This document shows positions 23,355 through 31,653 of a stretch of 40,793 nucleotides of DNA, piece by piece. The stretch comes from Micromonospora sp. KC213 (GTDB lineage Bacteria > Actinomycetota > Actinomycetes > Mycobacteriales > Micromonosporaceae), in assembly GCF_004348325.1 (NCBI RefSeq), contig NZ_SMKF01000032.1:1-40793 (forward strand), in the 5' to 3' direction. The translations under genes and the position numbers were made by a program. The notes under the pieces are model-generated. The model searched no databases, was not told where the DNA came from, and worked only from the letters and a program-made list of their open reading frames with translations. The first letter of the stretch is position 1. Each line of letters begins with the position of its first letter.

Positions 23355-26054
23355 TCAGCGGCGCACTGTGGTCGGTGTGCCCAGGGTGACCGGGGCGATG
23401 GTGATCTTGTCGATGTCGGGGGCGTAGGCGTCCGGGTTACCGAAGACGAGCGGGCCGTCGGCGGTAGAGAGAGTCACCGGGATGGTGCGCTCCAGGAAGC
23501 TGTTCCACGCGTAGGTGTAGCGGAAGTAGGCGTGCGTGCTGCCGCCGCCGGTCTCCGTGACGTTCAGCCGACGGTCGATCACCTGCGGGTTGTAGTCGTG
23601 GCTGCCGCCGAGTTCGGCGTTGGCGTAGGTGACGACGATGTCGTAGTCGCCGGGCCGGTCGAAACCGGGCCGGCGCGGCACCTGGAAGGTGTTGGCGGTG
23701 CCGTTGCCGACGTGCCCCAGGCCGGCGAGCCCGGACGCGTTGCTGCCCGACGCCTCGGTGTAGCGGGCAATGCTGACGGCACCCCGGCGGATGACGTGCT
23801 CCGCCTCGACCGTGACCGCGGCGGTGTCGGCCCCGGCGGCCCGGGTGGTGGTCAACTGTTGGAGCAGGATTCCCTTGGTCGAGCGGATCTCGACCTCGTT
23901 GATGCCCTGGCTGAGGTGCAGGCGCACGGTGGAGCGCCAGCTACCGCGGCGGGGTGCGGCGACCGTGGCCACCCGGCGGCCGTTGACCGTGACCTCGGCG
24001 GCCGTTGCGGCGGTGCTGCGGTAGTCGAGGCTCAGGTCGTGATAGCCGGTCTCCCACGCGTGAACGTACGCGTCGGCGCGCGCGAGCGCCCCGCGGATGT
24101 CGGCGTGGCCGCGGGCCCCGGGGCTGCGGTAGGTGAGCCGCGCGCCGCCGGTGTAGCGCAGCGTCGAGGCCGGGTAGTTGGTGGGCTCGCCGTCGGTGAC
24201 GTCGGTGAGCAGGAACTTGTCCAGGGTGATGTCGGCGTTCGGCAGCAGGGAGGTGCCGTCCAGGCTGGCCCGCAGGGACAGCGTGTGCTGACCGGCGGTC
24301 AGCGGGATGGTCACCTCGGCGCTGCCCCGGTACTGCCACCTCTGGTGGGAGCCGAGGGCCAGGTTGGCGGTGTACTGCACGATCGTCGGGTTGGCGCCGT
24401 CGACGAAGAGCGCGTGGCGGCCCGGCACGCCGGGTGCCCCGCCGATGACCTGGAAGCGGTAGCGGCCGGTGCGCGGGACGGTGACCGTCCAGTCGGCCTT
24501 CGAGGTCGGCCGGTTGAAGGAGCCGACGTCGCGGCTACCGGAGGCGAGGAACTTCCACCCGCCGCTGCCCTGCGGGTCCTGGTCGTACACCGTGGCCGAG
24601 GTCAGGGTGGTGTGCTCCGCCTCGGTGCTGGCCGTCCAGACACCGCCGGCCACGAGGGTGCGGTCCTGCTCGGCGGTGATGAGCACCTGGTACGCGGCGT
24701 ACCGGTCGTAGGTGGGCACGTCGAGGTTGATCGTTTTCCGGTCGAGCCGGACGCCGTCGAGAACCTTGACCACGCGCGGGGCGCCGGCGACACCCTCCGC
24801 GCCGGACAGGGTGATCTCGCGGACCTCGACGTCGACGCGCGAGCCGAAGACGCGGGGGTCCAGACCGGACAGGCGCAGCGACACCGGTTTGCTGCCGCCG
24901 CCGTACAGCACGGTGGCCCGTTTGTTGGCGACGTCGACAGCGCCGATGCCCTGGAGGGTGTCCACCGTGTCGAGGGCGGGTGGCGTGACGGCGACGGTCC
25001 GGGCGCCCTCCAGGTCGCCGTACCATTTGAACATCCACCAGCCCGCGTTCGCGGCGTTGGCGCGGGCGCTGTTGTCGCTGAGGTTACCGGCGTAGTTCCA
25101 GTACGCGGTCTGCCCGTCGATCTTGAGGTCCTCCATGATGGACAACCACTGGATCAGCTGCCCGGGGGTGCCCATGTCGCGCAGCATCCCCCACTCGGTG
25201 ATGTTGACGTGGATCGGGTCGAGCCCCAGGTCCTTCTCCAGCTGCCGGTAGTCGGCGTAGTGGGAGCGGAAGGTGCGCAGGTTGTCGATGCCCAGCTCGT
25301 GCCAGATGAACACGTCGGGCAGGACGGCGTTGGCCCTGGCGTAGCGCAGGAAGTCGGCGGAGCGTTCCGGCTGCCACCGGGTGTCGCCAGGGCCGCCGAT
25401 GCGCGCGTGACCGAGGCCGTGGCGGGCGTAGACCTTCTGGATCGTGTCGTAGCTGGCCTTCCAGTCGGCCAGGAAGGTGTCCCCCAACCCGCTCCAGTCG
25501 GCGTACCAGTTGCCGCCGTCGGGCTCGTTGAAGGGGATGAACACGTAGTCGCGGGGGCGGGCCGAGGTGGTGGCGACGGCTTCCGCCACGAACTCCACGA
25601 CCTCCAGGTAGTCCCAGACGCCGTTCGGCGTGTTGGTGTATGTGCCGTCGGCCTGCCGGTAGGTGCGGCTGTCCCCGGGACGGCGACCGCCGTGGTACGG
25701 CCAGTCCGGGTAGTAGTCCTGGACGTAGATGTACATGTCCTTGCCGTGCTTGCGGAAGAAGCCGTCCTCGACCTTGATCGCGTCACCGCTCGGGTGTTGG
25801 GTGCCGTACGGCGCCTTCTGCGAGGTGTTGGTGATGTGCGCCCCGTTGATCAGCGCCTGGGTGGGCGCGCCCTCGTCGCCGAAGCCGTAGAGGGTGCCCG
25901 TCGCGCCACCGCGGAACGCGCCGGTGGTGCGGGCGAAGTCGACGCCGAGCACGTCGTTGGTGGCGTCGGCGGCCTCGGCGGGTGGCGGCATCGGGGTGGT
26001 GGCGGCCAGCGTCAGGCCGGCCAGGGCGGCCGTGAGCCGTACGAAGGTGTGCAT
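23355..26054 (-). CDS. Secreted clan GH-A glycoside hydrolase with carbohydrate-binding domains
   Basis: An 899-residue exported enzyme and last gene of the module 2 operon. A signal peptide (about 1-29) precedes a TIM-barrel with a probable acid/base Glu177 in FIPFNEPDGG and nucleophile Glu287 in HVNITEWGM, eight-strand clan GH-A spacing most like GH39-type enzymes. Then come a beta-sandwich (about 340-430) and a beta-rich domain starting GVWTASTEAEHTTL. A second domain, ending in a CBM35-like block (VTVEAEHVIRRGAVSIARYTEASGSNASG), follows. The exact GH family is uncertain. ATG 26054 follows AGGGAG and lies 11 bp after the permease stop. It should release oligosaccharides imported by the co-transcribed ABC genes. 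Confidence 0.85.
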   Translation of the reverse strand: MHTFVRLTAALAGLTLAATTPMPPPAEAADATNDVLGVDFARTTGAFRGGATGTLYGFGDEGAPTQALINGAHITNTSQKAPYGTQHPSGDAIKVEDGFFRKHGKDMYIYVQDYYPDWPYHGGRRPGDSRTYRQADGTYTNTPNGVWDYLEVVEFVAEAVATTSARPRDYVFIPFNEPDGGNWYADWSGLGDTFLADWKASYDTIQKVYARHGLGHARIGGPGDTRWQPERSADFLRYARANAVLPDVFIWHELGIDNLRTFRSHYADYRQLEKDLGLDPIHVNITEWGMLRDMGTPGQLIQWLSIMEDLKIDGQTAYWNYAGNLSDNSARANAANAGWWMFKWYGDLEGARTVAVTPPALDTVDTLQGIGAVDVANKRATVLYGGGSKPVSLRLSGLDPRVFGSRVDVEVREITLSGAEGVAGAPRVVKVLDGVRLDRKTINLDVPTYDRYAAYQVLITAEQDRTLVAGGVWTASTEAEHTTLTSATVYDQDPQGSGGWKFLASGSRDVGSFNRPTSKADWTVTVPRTGRYRFQVIGGAPGVPGRHALFVDGANPTIVQYTANLALGSHQRWQYRGSAEVTIPLTAGQHTLSLRASLDGTSLLPNADITLDKFLLTDVTDGEPTNYPASTLRYTGGARLTYRSPGARGHADIRGALARADAYVHAWETGYHDLSLDYRSTAATAAEVTVNGRRVATVAAPRRGSWRSTVRLHLSQGINEVEIRSTKGILLQQLTTTRAAGADTAAVTVEAEHVIRRGAVSIARYTEASGSNASGLAGLGHVGNGTANTFQVPRRPGFDRPGDYDIVVTYANAELGGSHDYNPQVIDRRLNVTETGGGSTHAYFRYTYAWNSFLERTIPVTLSTADGPLVFGNPDAYAPDIDKITIAPVTLGTPTTVRR

Positions 26055-26065
26055 CGGTACTCCCT

Positions 26066-26944
26066 CTACTTGACGGCGCCGCTGGTGATGCCGGAGATGA
26101 TCTTCCGTTGGGCAACGGCGAGGACGGCGATCAGCGGCAGGCTCATGAGGATCACGTAGGCGAAGATGAGGTGCCAGTTGTTGAGATAGAGGCCGGCACT
26201 GGCGACGCGGAAGAGGTTGAGCGGCAGGGTGTCGAGCCGGCTGCCGACGACGAAGAAGGCGTAGAAGACGTCGTTCCAGACGTACAGGCAGATGAGGATG
26301 GTCGCGGTAGCCAGCACCGGCCGCAGCAGCGGCAGGACGACCCGCCGGAACACGGTCAGCGGGCCGGCGCCGTCGGTCTGGGCCGCCTCCTCCAGCGACG
26401 TCGGGATGGTGCGCACGAACCCGGTGACGAAGAAGATCACCGTGGACAGGTAGATGCCCAGGTAGACGCCGATCATCCCGACGACCGTGCCGGCGAGGCC
26501 GAGCTGGCGCAGCAGGAGCACCACGGTGACCACGGCGGGTGGCAGGATGATGCCGCTGATCGCGATGGCGTACAGGGCCGCGGTGAGGCGGGTCGCCCGG
26601 CGGGCCAGCACCCAGGACGCCATCGACCCGCAGAGGAGCACCCCGACCACGGTGGGCACGACGACCAGCAGGCTGCCGAGAAACGCGGCGGGGACGTCGG
26701 CGTCGGTCCAGACCTGGCGGAGGTTGTCCCACAGTTGCCAGTCGTCGGGCCACGACAGGTCGGGGGTGATCGCCTCGCCCTGGGACTTCGCTGCGGTGAC
26801 CAGGACGAGCCAGAGCGGGACGCCGATCAGGGCCACCACGAGAGCGGCGGCGACCACGGGTTGGAGCCGGGTCCAGATCCGCGCGTCGCTGATCCCGGTG
26901 CGTTGCCGGCCGGGGGGCGTACGGTGGGGCGCGGCGGCGGTCAC
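26066..26944 (-). CDS. Carbohydrate ABC permease (MalG-like)
   Basis: A 292-residue sugar permease. After a hydrophilic N-terminus come helices such as VVAAALVVALIGVPLWLVLV, and the cytoplasmic EAA loop TSLEEAAQTDGAGPLTVFRRVVLPLLRP that docks onto the ATPase. The C-terminus QRKIISGITSGAVK is the typical MalG end. GTG 26944 overlaps the preceding stop as GTGA. No ATPase gene is found in the operon. Confidence 0.94.
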   Translation of the reverse strand: MTAAAPHRTPPGRQRTGISDARIWTRLQPVVAAALVVALIGVPLWLVLVTAAKSQGEAITPDLSWPDDWQLWDNLRQVWTDADVPAAFLGSLLVVVPTVVGVLLCGSMASWVLARRATRLTAALYAIAISGIILPPAVVTVVLLLRQLGLAGTVVGMIGVYLGIYLSTVIFFVTGFVRTIPTSLEEAAQTDGAGPLTVFRRVVLPLLRPVLATATILICLYVWNDVFYAFFVVGSRLDTLPLNLFRVASAGLYLNNWHLIFAYVILMSLPLIAVLAVAQRKIISGITSGAVK

Positions 26945-27894
26945 AGGATTTCCTCCCGTTTGCGCAGCAGGTGGATGACGGGGAAGGCCATCAGGGCGAC
27001 GAGCAGGAACAGCACCAGGCTCATGGTGGTGGCCTGGGCGAACAGGCCCTGCCCGAAGGTGCGGTAGATGAAGATGTTGAGGATCTCCGTGGTGCGGGCG
27101 GGGCCGCCGCCGGTGGTGGCCTGGACGATGTCGAAGCCGTTCATGGAGCCCAGCAGGGCGGTCGCGACGTTGAAGGTGACCGCGGGCGCGAGCAGGGGCG
27201 ACCGGACGGCCCAAAAGGTGCGCCACCGTGAGGCGCCGTCGATGCGGGCGGCCTCCATCACGTCCTCGGGGATCGTCTTGAGGCCGGCGAGGTAGATGAG
27301 CATGGACAGCCCCATCCACTTCCAGGAGTGGATCAGCGCGACCACGACGATGCTCCAGGTGGTGTCGGCGAGCCAGGCGTAGTCGAAGGGCTGTCGCGCG
27401 ACGGCGCTGATCAGCTGGTTGACGCCGCCGTCGGGCTTGAGCAACGCCTGGAAGAGGTAGCCGACGGCGAGGGCGGACATCAACACGGGAATCAGGAAGA
27501 AGACCCGGGCGACGCGGTTGAGTCGGGTGTCGCGTTCGAGCAGGACGGCGAGGGCGAAACCGAAGAGGTTCTGGAAGACGGCCACCAGCGCCGCGTAGAC
27601 GACGGTGATGCGCAGTGCGCTGAACAGCGTGCCGTTGGAGGCGAGGTCGGCGAAGTTGTCGAAGCCGACCGGGTTGATCTCGCTCTTGAAGCCGGACCAG
27701 TCGGTGAAGGCGTAGACGAAGTTGAACAGGGTGGGCAGGACGAAGAAGACGAGCAGGATGGCGAACGCGGGCACGAGGAACCACATCGGATGCGTCCGGC
27801 GGTGGATGGGTCCCGTGGCGCGGCGCCCGGGGCGGGTCGAGGGCGGTCGCGGACCGAGCCGGTCCGGCGCCGGCGCGTGTACTGCCGTGGGCAT
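26941..27894 (-). CDS. Carbohydrate ABC permease (MalF-like)
   Basis: A 317-residue permease. A basic, disordered N-terminus of about 36 residues precedes WFLVPAFAILLVFFVLPTLFNFVYAFTDW. The middle holds VARVFFLIPVLMSALAVGYLFQAL, and the EAA loop is EDVMEAARIDGASRWRTFWAVRSPLL. The gene is the partner of the MalG-like gene downstream. A large stem-loop (27920-27955) separates it from the binding-protein gene upstream and may set its lower expression. Confidence 0.94.
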   Translation of the reverse strand: MPTAVHAPAPDRLGPRPPSTRPGRRATGPIHRRTHPMWFLVPAFAILLVFFVLPTLFNFVYAFTDWSGFKSEINPVGFDNFADLASNGTLFSALRITVVYAALVAVFQNLFGFALAVLLERDTRLNRVARVFFLIPVLMSALAVGYLFQALLKPDGGVNQLISAVARQPFDYAWLADTTWSIVVVALIHSWKWMGLSMLIYLAGLKTIPEDVMEAARIDGASRWRTFWAVRSPLLAPAVTFNVATALLGSMNGFDIVQATTGGGPARTTEILNIFIYRTFGQGLFAQATTMSLVLFLLVALMAFPVIHLLRKREEIL

Positions 27895-27919
27895 CGGGTG
27901 GTGGGCTCCCTTGACTCCT

Positions 27920-27955
27920 GGCGTACGCAGGCGCGCGGTGGCGCCTGCGTACGCC
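27920..27955 (-). terminator. Intercistronic stem-loop between binding protein and permeases
   Basis: A perfect 15-bp stem (GGCGTACGCAGGCGC) with a 6-nt loop GCGGTG lies 17 bp after the binding-protein stop and 25 bp before the permease start. Hairpins at this place in sugar ABC operons usually partly terminate transcription or protect the upstream mRNA, giving more binding protein than permease. That role is inferred. Confidence 0.75.
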
Positions 27956-27972
27956 GAGCGGTGCGCGGCCGG

Positions 27973-29283
27973 CTAGAAGCCGGAGACGCCTGCGGCCTTG
28001 GCCAGCTGGGCGAACTGGTCCTGGGTGGCCTTCGCGGCCTGTTCGGGGGTGGTGGTGCCGGCGATCATGTCGGCGAGGTTGAGGAACAGGTCGGGGTTGG
28101 CGACGGCCTGTGCCTGCATGGAGCCGACCGACGCCGGGAGGGCGGCGTGCACGTCACGCAGGGCCTGGGGCACCCCGGCGGGGTCGGGTACGGCGGTCTG
28201 CAGGGACACCGTGTTGCGGTCGGCGAGGAAGTTCTGGTAGCCGGGACCCATCCAGTACGCCAGCAGCTGCCGCGCCGCGGCCTCCCGCTTGGGCTCGCCG
28301 GTGGCGAAGGCGACCAGGGCGTTGGACTGGTCGGGAATGAAGGTGCCGACGTTGCCCGACGGGGAGATCGGGAAGAAGCCGATCTTCTTGTTGAGGGTCG
28401 CCGTGTCGGCCTTGGCCTGCAGTTGACCGAAGAAGGAGTTCACCTGCACGACCATGGCGGCCTTGCCGTCGAGCAGCGCGGCACCCTGGTCCTCGAACTT
28501 CGCCGTCTTGATGTCGGGGTTGAACAGCCCCTCGTCGATCAGCGCCTTGTACTTCTTGATGGCGCCGAGCACGGTCGGGTCGGTGAACTTCTCCTGTCCG
28601 GTGTTGATCCGGTCCCACAGTCCGTTCTTGGCGGCGTCGGCGAGCTGGACCTGCACCCACCACTGGGTGGCCCACCGGTCGGCGCCCATCTCGTAGAAGG
28701 GGGTGACGCCCTTGGTCTTGAGCTGGCGGGCCACGGTGACCATCTCGTCGAAGTTCTTCGGCGGGGCGGTGACGCCGTGGGCGGCGAAGACCTCCTTGTT
28801 GTAGTAGACACCCTCGACCGCCGGGCTGGTGACCAGGGCGGCGTAGCGGGTGCCGTCGAGCAGCCCGGTGATGTCGCGCAGCTGCGGCGCCATCGCCGGC
28901 AGCCACGGCGCGTCGGTGAGGGGCTGCAGGTTGCTCCTGGCGTTGATCGCGGTCAGCATGGACGCGGTGGGCTGCCAGAAGGCCAGGTCCGGCTTGTCGC
29001 CGGTGGCGACCTTGGTCTGGATGCCCTGCTCGTACGGGTCGGGGATGGTGACCACCTCGACTCTGGCCCCCGTCGCGGCCTGGAATCCCTCGATGACCTT
29101 CTTCGGTACGGTGTTGCTGTTCTGCGCGGCCCAGATGGTCAGGGAGACGCCGTCGAGCCGGCCGGTGGGGGCAGGCCAGGAGACGGTGGTGTCGGTGGGG
29201 CCTTCGGCGCTGGGGTCGCTACAGGCGGCGAGGCCGAGTGTGAGCGCCGCCGCGACGGCGACGGTGCGGGTCCATCGCTTCAT
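27973..29283 (-). CDS. Sugar-binding lipoprotein (ABC family 1)
   Basis: A 436-residue binding protein. The signal peptide ends in a lipobox LAA-C21, and the mature part opens with the family-1 pattern (SLTIWAAQNSN, VIEGFQAATGARVEVVTIPDPYEQGIQTKVATGDKPDLAFW). Later motifs are GVYYNKEVFAAHG and FEDQGAALLDGKAAMVVQVNSFF. It should capture an oligosaccharide made outside the cell and deliver it to the MalF/MalG-like permeases. The gene is 53 bp after the GH36 gene. The start at ATG 29283 is preceded by AGAAGG. Confidence 0.94.
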   Translation of the reverse strand: MKRWTRTVAVAAALTLGLAACSDPSAEGPTDTTVSWPAPTGRLDGVSLTIWAAQNSNTVPKKVIEGFQAATGARVEVVTIPDPYEQGIQTKVATGDKPDLAFWQPTASMLTAINARSNLQPLTDAPWLPAMAPQLRDITGLLDGTRYAALVTSPAVEGVYYNKEVFAAHGVTAPPKNFDEMVTVARQLKTKGVTPFYEMGADRWATQWWVQVQLADAAKNGLWDRINTGQEKFTDPTVLGAIKKYKALIDEGLFNPDIKTAKFEDQGAALLDGKAAMVVQVNSFFGQLQAKADTATLNKKIGFFPISPSGNVGTFIPDQSNALVAFATGEPKREAAARQLLAYWMGPGYQNFLADRNTVSLQTAVPDPAGVPQALRDVHAALPASVGSMQAQAVANPDLFLNLADMIAGTTTPEQAAKATQDQFAQLAKAAGVSGF

Positions 29284-29336
29284 CGTGCTGAACCTTCTTC
29301 CGTAATGGGGGACGAGCTGCCGGGAGCCGGGGCTGG

Positions 29337-31448
29337 TCAGGGGGTGGGTGCCTCGGTGGTGATGCGGAAGATCCGCGCGGTGAACGGCTCCGGGTGGGTG
29401 GGTGTCACGGTGAGCGTTCCGGTGGCGGACGCCCAGGCGCAGGTCCAGGGGGACAGGTGACGCGGGTGCAGCAGCTCGACGGTGACCTGCTGGCCGGTCA
29501 GGTGCGGCAGGCGCAGCGTGGCCGACCGGTCGGCGTCGGCGCGCCGCCACACCCCCAGGTAGGTGACGTTCCGGCGGCGCAGCGCGAGGCTGAGCCACGG
29601 GTCGCTCCAGGCGGGCAGGCCGAGCGGCCACAGCGGCACCGTGTCCGCCAGGTCGGCGCGGATGCCCCGGTACGCCTCGACGGCGTCGCGCACCGCCCGC
29701 AACTGGTCGGGCCGCATGGCGTCCAGCCGGCCGGAGAGGTAGAGGCGGCCGAGCAGACCGGTGCACAGGGTGAAGGCGAGCTGCTCGTCGGGCATGTCCG
29801 GCTGGGGGTACGCCCAGTTGGCGGACTGTTCCGGTAGGACGGACATCGGCGCCGCGACGGCGATCGGCGGGTAGTGCCGGTAGTCCTGCTGGTCGCTGGT
29901 CGACTGGAGTTGCATCCGGGACAGCAGGGCGTAGTCCATGCGCATGCCGCCGGAGGCGCAGTTCTCCAGGATCAGGTCGGGGTGGCGGTGGTGCAGCCGG
30001 TCCAACCAGGCCAGGTGCGCGCGGTTGTGGGCCAGCAGTCCGCCGCCGACGCTGTCGGCGTCCAGGTCGGTGCCGGCGCCGGGGTCGATGTTGTAGTCGA
30101 GTTTGAGATAGCCGACGCCGAGCTGCTCGACCAGCCGGTCGACGACCTCGTCGAGATGGGCGACCGCGGCGGGGTGGCGCAGGTCCAGGTGGTAGCGGTC
30201 GTGTTCGACCAGCCGGACGCCGCCGCGTTGCAGGAACGCCTCCGGGGGGAGCTTGTCCGCCATCGGGCTGCGTACCCCGATCACCTCGGGTTCGAGCCAG
30301 AGGCCCGGGACCATGTCGCGGTCCCGGATGCGGGTCAGCACCTCCTGGATGCCACGGGGGAAGCGGGTCTGCGACGGCTGCCACTCGCCGACGCTGTCCC
30401 ACCAGTTGAGGTCGTTGTCGTACCAGCCGGCGTCGACGCAGAAGACCTCGGCCCCGGCGTCGGCGGCCGCGTCGACCAGCGGCAGCAGCTTCGCCGTGGT
30501 GGGGTCCCCCATCAGCGTGTTCATGTAGTCGTTGAAGACCACGGGCAGCGTCGACCGGTCGCGGTGCGGGCGCACCAGGGTCCGCCGGTGGCCGGTGAGG
30601 GCGGCGACCGCACCGTCCAGACCGGCGGATGAGACGGCGACCGACACCGGCACGGTGGTGAAGGACTGGCCGGGTAGCAGTGGCTGCTGCCACTGGTGGT
30701 CGATGTCGGTCGGGCCGAGCAGCGCGACGTACGCCCCGTCGAGCCGTTCGCCGACCTCCCACCGCCAGGGCCCGTTGTGCTCGATCTGCCACAGCCAGGC
30801 GTGTCCGCTGTCCCGGTCGACGATGCCGCCGGTGGGCAGGTGGGCGCCGGTGGACCAGGTCCCGGTGCTGACCACGGCGAGCCGGCCGCGACCGTCCTGG
30901 CCGTGCATCGCCAGGTTGAGGTCGGCGGTGACGGTGTCGCGCAGCGGGTGGCGGGTCCAGCGGCCCTCGCCGAGCCACTCGCTGTCGCCGCGGACCAGGT
31001 CGATGTTCTCCATCGGGTGACCGAGGAACCCGGCGGCGAAGGACGTGACCCCGAGCAACGGCAGCGGCTGCGTGCCGTGGTTGGTCACGGTGGTACGCAC
31101 CTGCACGGCGCTGGTGCCGTCGGCCGAGCGGAACACGGTCCGGGCCAGCAGGCCGGTCTGTTCGTCGCGCAGGTCGACGCGGAGTTCGTGCCACTGTCCG
31201 TCGCGCCGCTGCTGGCTGCCGGCGTAGACCATGCGCCGGCCGAGCGTGGTCTCGGAGAAGCGTTGCGAGACCCGGGCCCGGCCCGCGCCGGCGATCAGCA
31301 GCTCCACCATCGGCTGGGTCGCCCGGGTGTGGTGTCGCCGGTCGCCGTCGGACAGGGCCCGGACGGCGACGGGGCCGTCGCCGGAGATGTCGATGGTCAA
31401 CTGCAACGCCCGGTGTCCCCACATCAGACTGGTGTCGCGCCAGCTCAC
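29337..31448 (-). CDS. GH36 alpha-galactosidase (cytoplasmic)
   Basis: A 703-residue GH36 enzyme without a signal peptide, thus probably cytosolic. An N-terminal beta-supersandwich (about 1-290) precedes the barrel: VVFNDYMNTLMGDP, FCVDAGWYDND, GLWLEPEVIG (384-391), nucleophile Asp451 in YLKLDYNI and acid/base Asp519 in QSTSDQQDY. CASGGMRMDYALLSRM is also typical. It should remove alpha-linked galactose from imported oligosaccharides; related GH36 members can show other alpha-galactoside or N-acetylgalactosaminide activity. GTG 31448 has CAGGAG 5 nt upstream. First structural gene of module 2, with an operator-like palindrome upstream. Confidence 0.93.
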   Translation of the reverse strand: MSWRDTSLMWGHRALQLTIDISGDGPVAVRALSDGDRRHHTRATQPMVELLIAGAGRARVSQRFSETTLGRRMVYAGSQQRRDGQWHELRVDLRDEQTGLLARTVFRSADGTSAVQVRTTVTNHGTQPLPLLGVTSFAAGFLGHPMENIDLVRGDSEWLGEGRWTRHPLRDTVTADLNLAMHGQDGRGRLAVVSTGTWSTGAHLPTGGIVDRDSGHAWLWQIEHNGPWRWEVGERLDGAYVALLGPTDIDHQWQQPLLPGQSFTTVPVSVAVSSAGLDGAVAALTGHRRTLVRPHRDRSTLPVVFNDYMNTLMGDPTTAKLLPLVDAAADAGAEVFCVDAGWYDNDLNWWDSVGEWQPSQTRFPRGIQEVLTRIRDRDMVPGLWLEPEVIGVRSPMADKLPPEAFLQRGGVRLVEHDRYHLDLRHPAAVAHLDEVVDRLVEQLGVGYLKLDYNIDPGAGTDLDADSVGGGLLAHNRAHLAWLDRLHHRHPDLILENCASGGMRMDYALLSRMQLQSTSDQQDYRHYPPIAVAAPMSVLPEQSANWAYPQPDMPDEQLAFTLCTGLLGRLYLSGRLDAMRPDQLRAVRDAVEAYRGIRADLADTVPLWPLGLPAWSDPWLSLALRRRNVTYLGVWRRADADRSATLRLPHLTGQQVTVELLHPRHLSPWTCAWASATGTLTVTPTHPEPFTARIFRITTEAPTP

Positions 31449-31569
31449 TGCTGCTCCTGTCGTTGGTCGAACTCGTGACCGCGTGCCGGGCGGTCGGGGC
31501 CGGCTCCGGTGACGGCCTCTGCGGTTGCCGTCGGTGCCGGTGGTGTGGTGGGCGGCTCGGCAAGTGCGG

Positions 31570-31588
31570 CCTCACGTCTGGCGTGAGG
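31570..31588. repeat. Inverted repeat upstream of GH36 gene
   Basis: CCTCACG and CGTGAGG are perfect 7-bp arms around TCTGG, only 5 bp from the LacI-type palindrome. It could be a leader hairpin or a second regulator site. There is not enough to choose. Confidence 0.5.
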
Positions 31589-31593
31589 ACGAG

Positions 31594-31607
31594 TGTGACC
31601 GGTCACA
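31594..31607. promoter_or_regulatory. Putative LacI operator upstream of GH36 operon
   Basis: TGTGACCGGTCACA is a perfect 14-bp palindrome with a central CG, as in LacI-family sites. It lies in the 205-bp gap between the LacI stop and the GH36 start. It differs from the module 1 operator, as expected if each LacI reads its own site. Two direct GTTACC copies 11 bp apart at 31627-31643 lie just upstream in the likely promoter. Confidence 0.7.
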
Positions 31608-31653
31608 TGATGCACCGGAAGTGGTCGTTACCATTCTGTTACCGGCAGGTGTC

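Noticed and set aside
22875..26159. A 1094-codon open frame on the plus strand
   Set aside because: It overlaps the GH5 gene end and is antisense to the clan GH-A gene, which has clear catalytic motifs; the frame has none.
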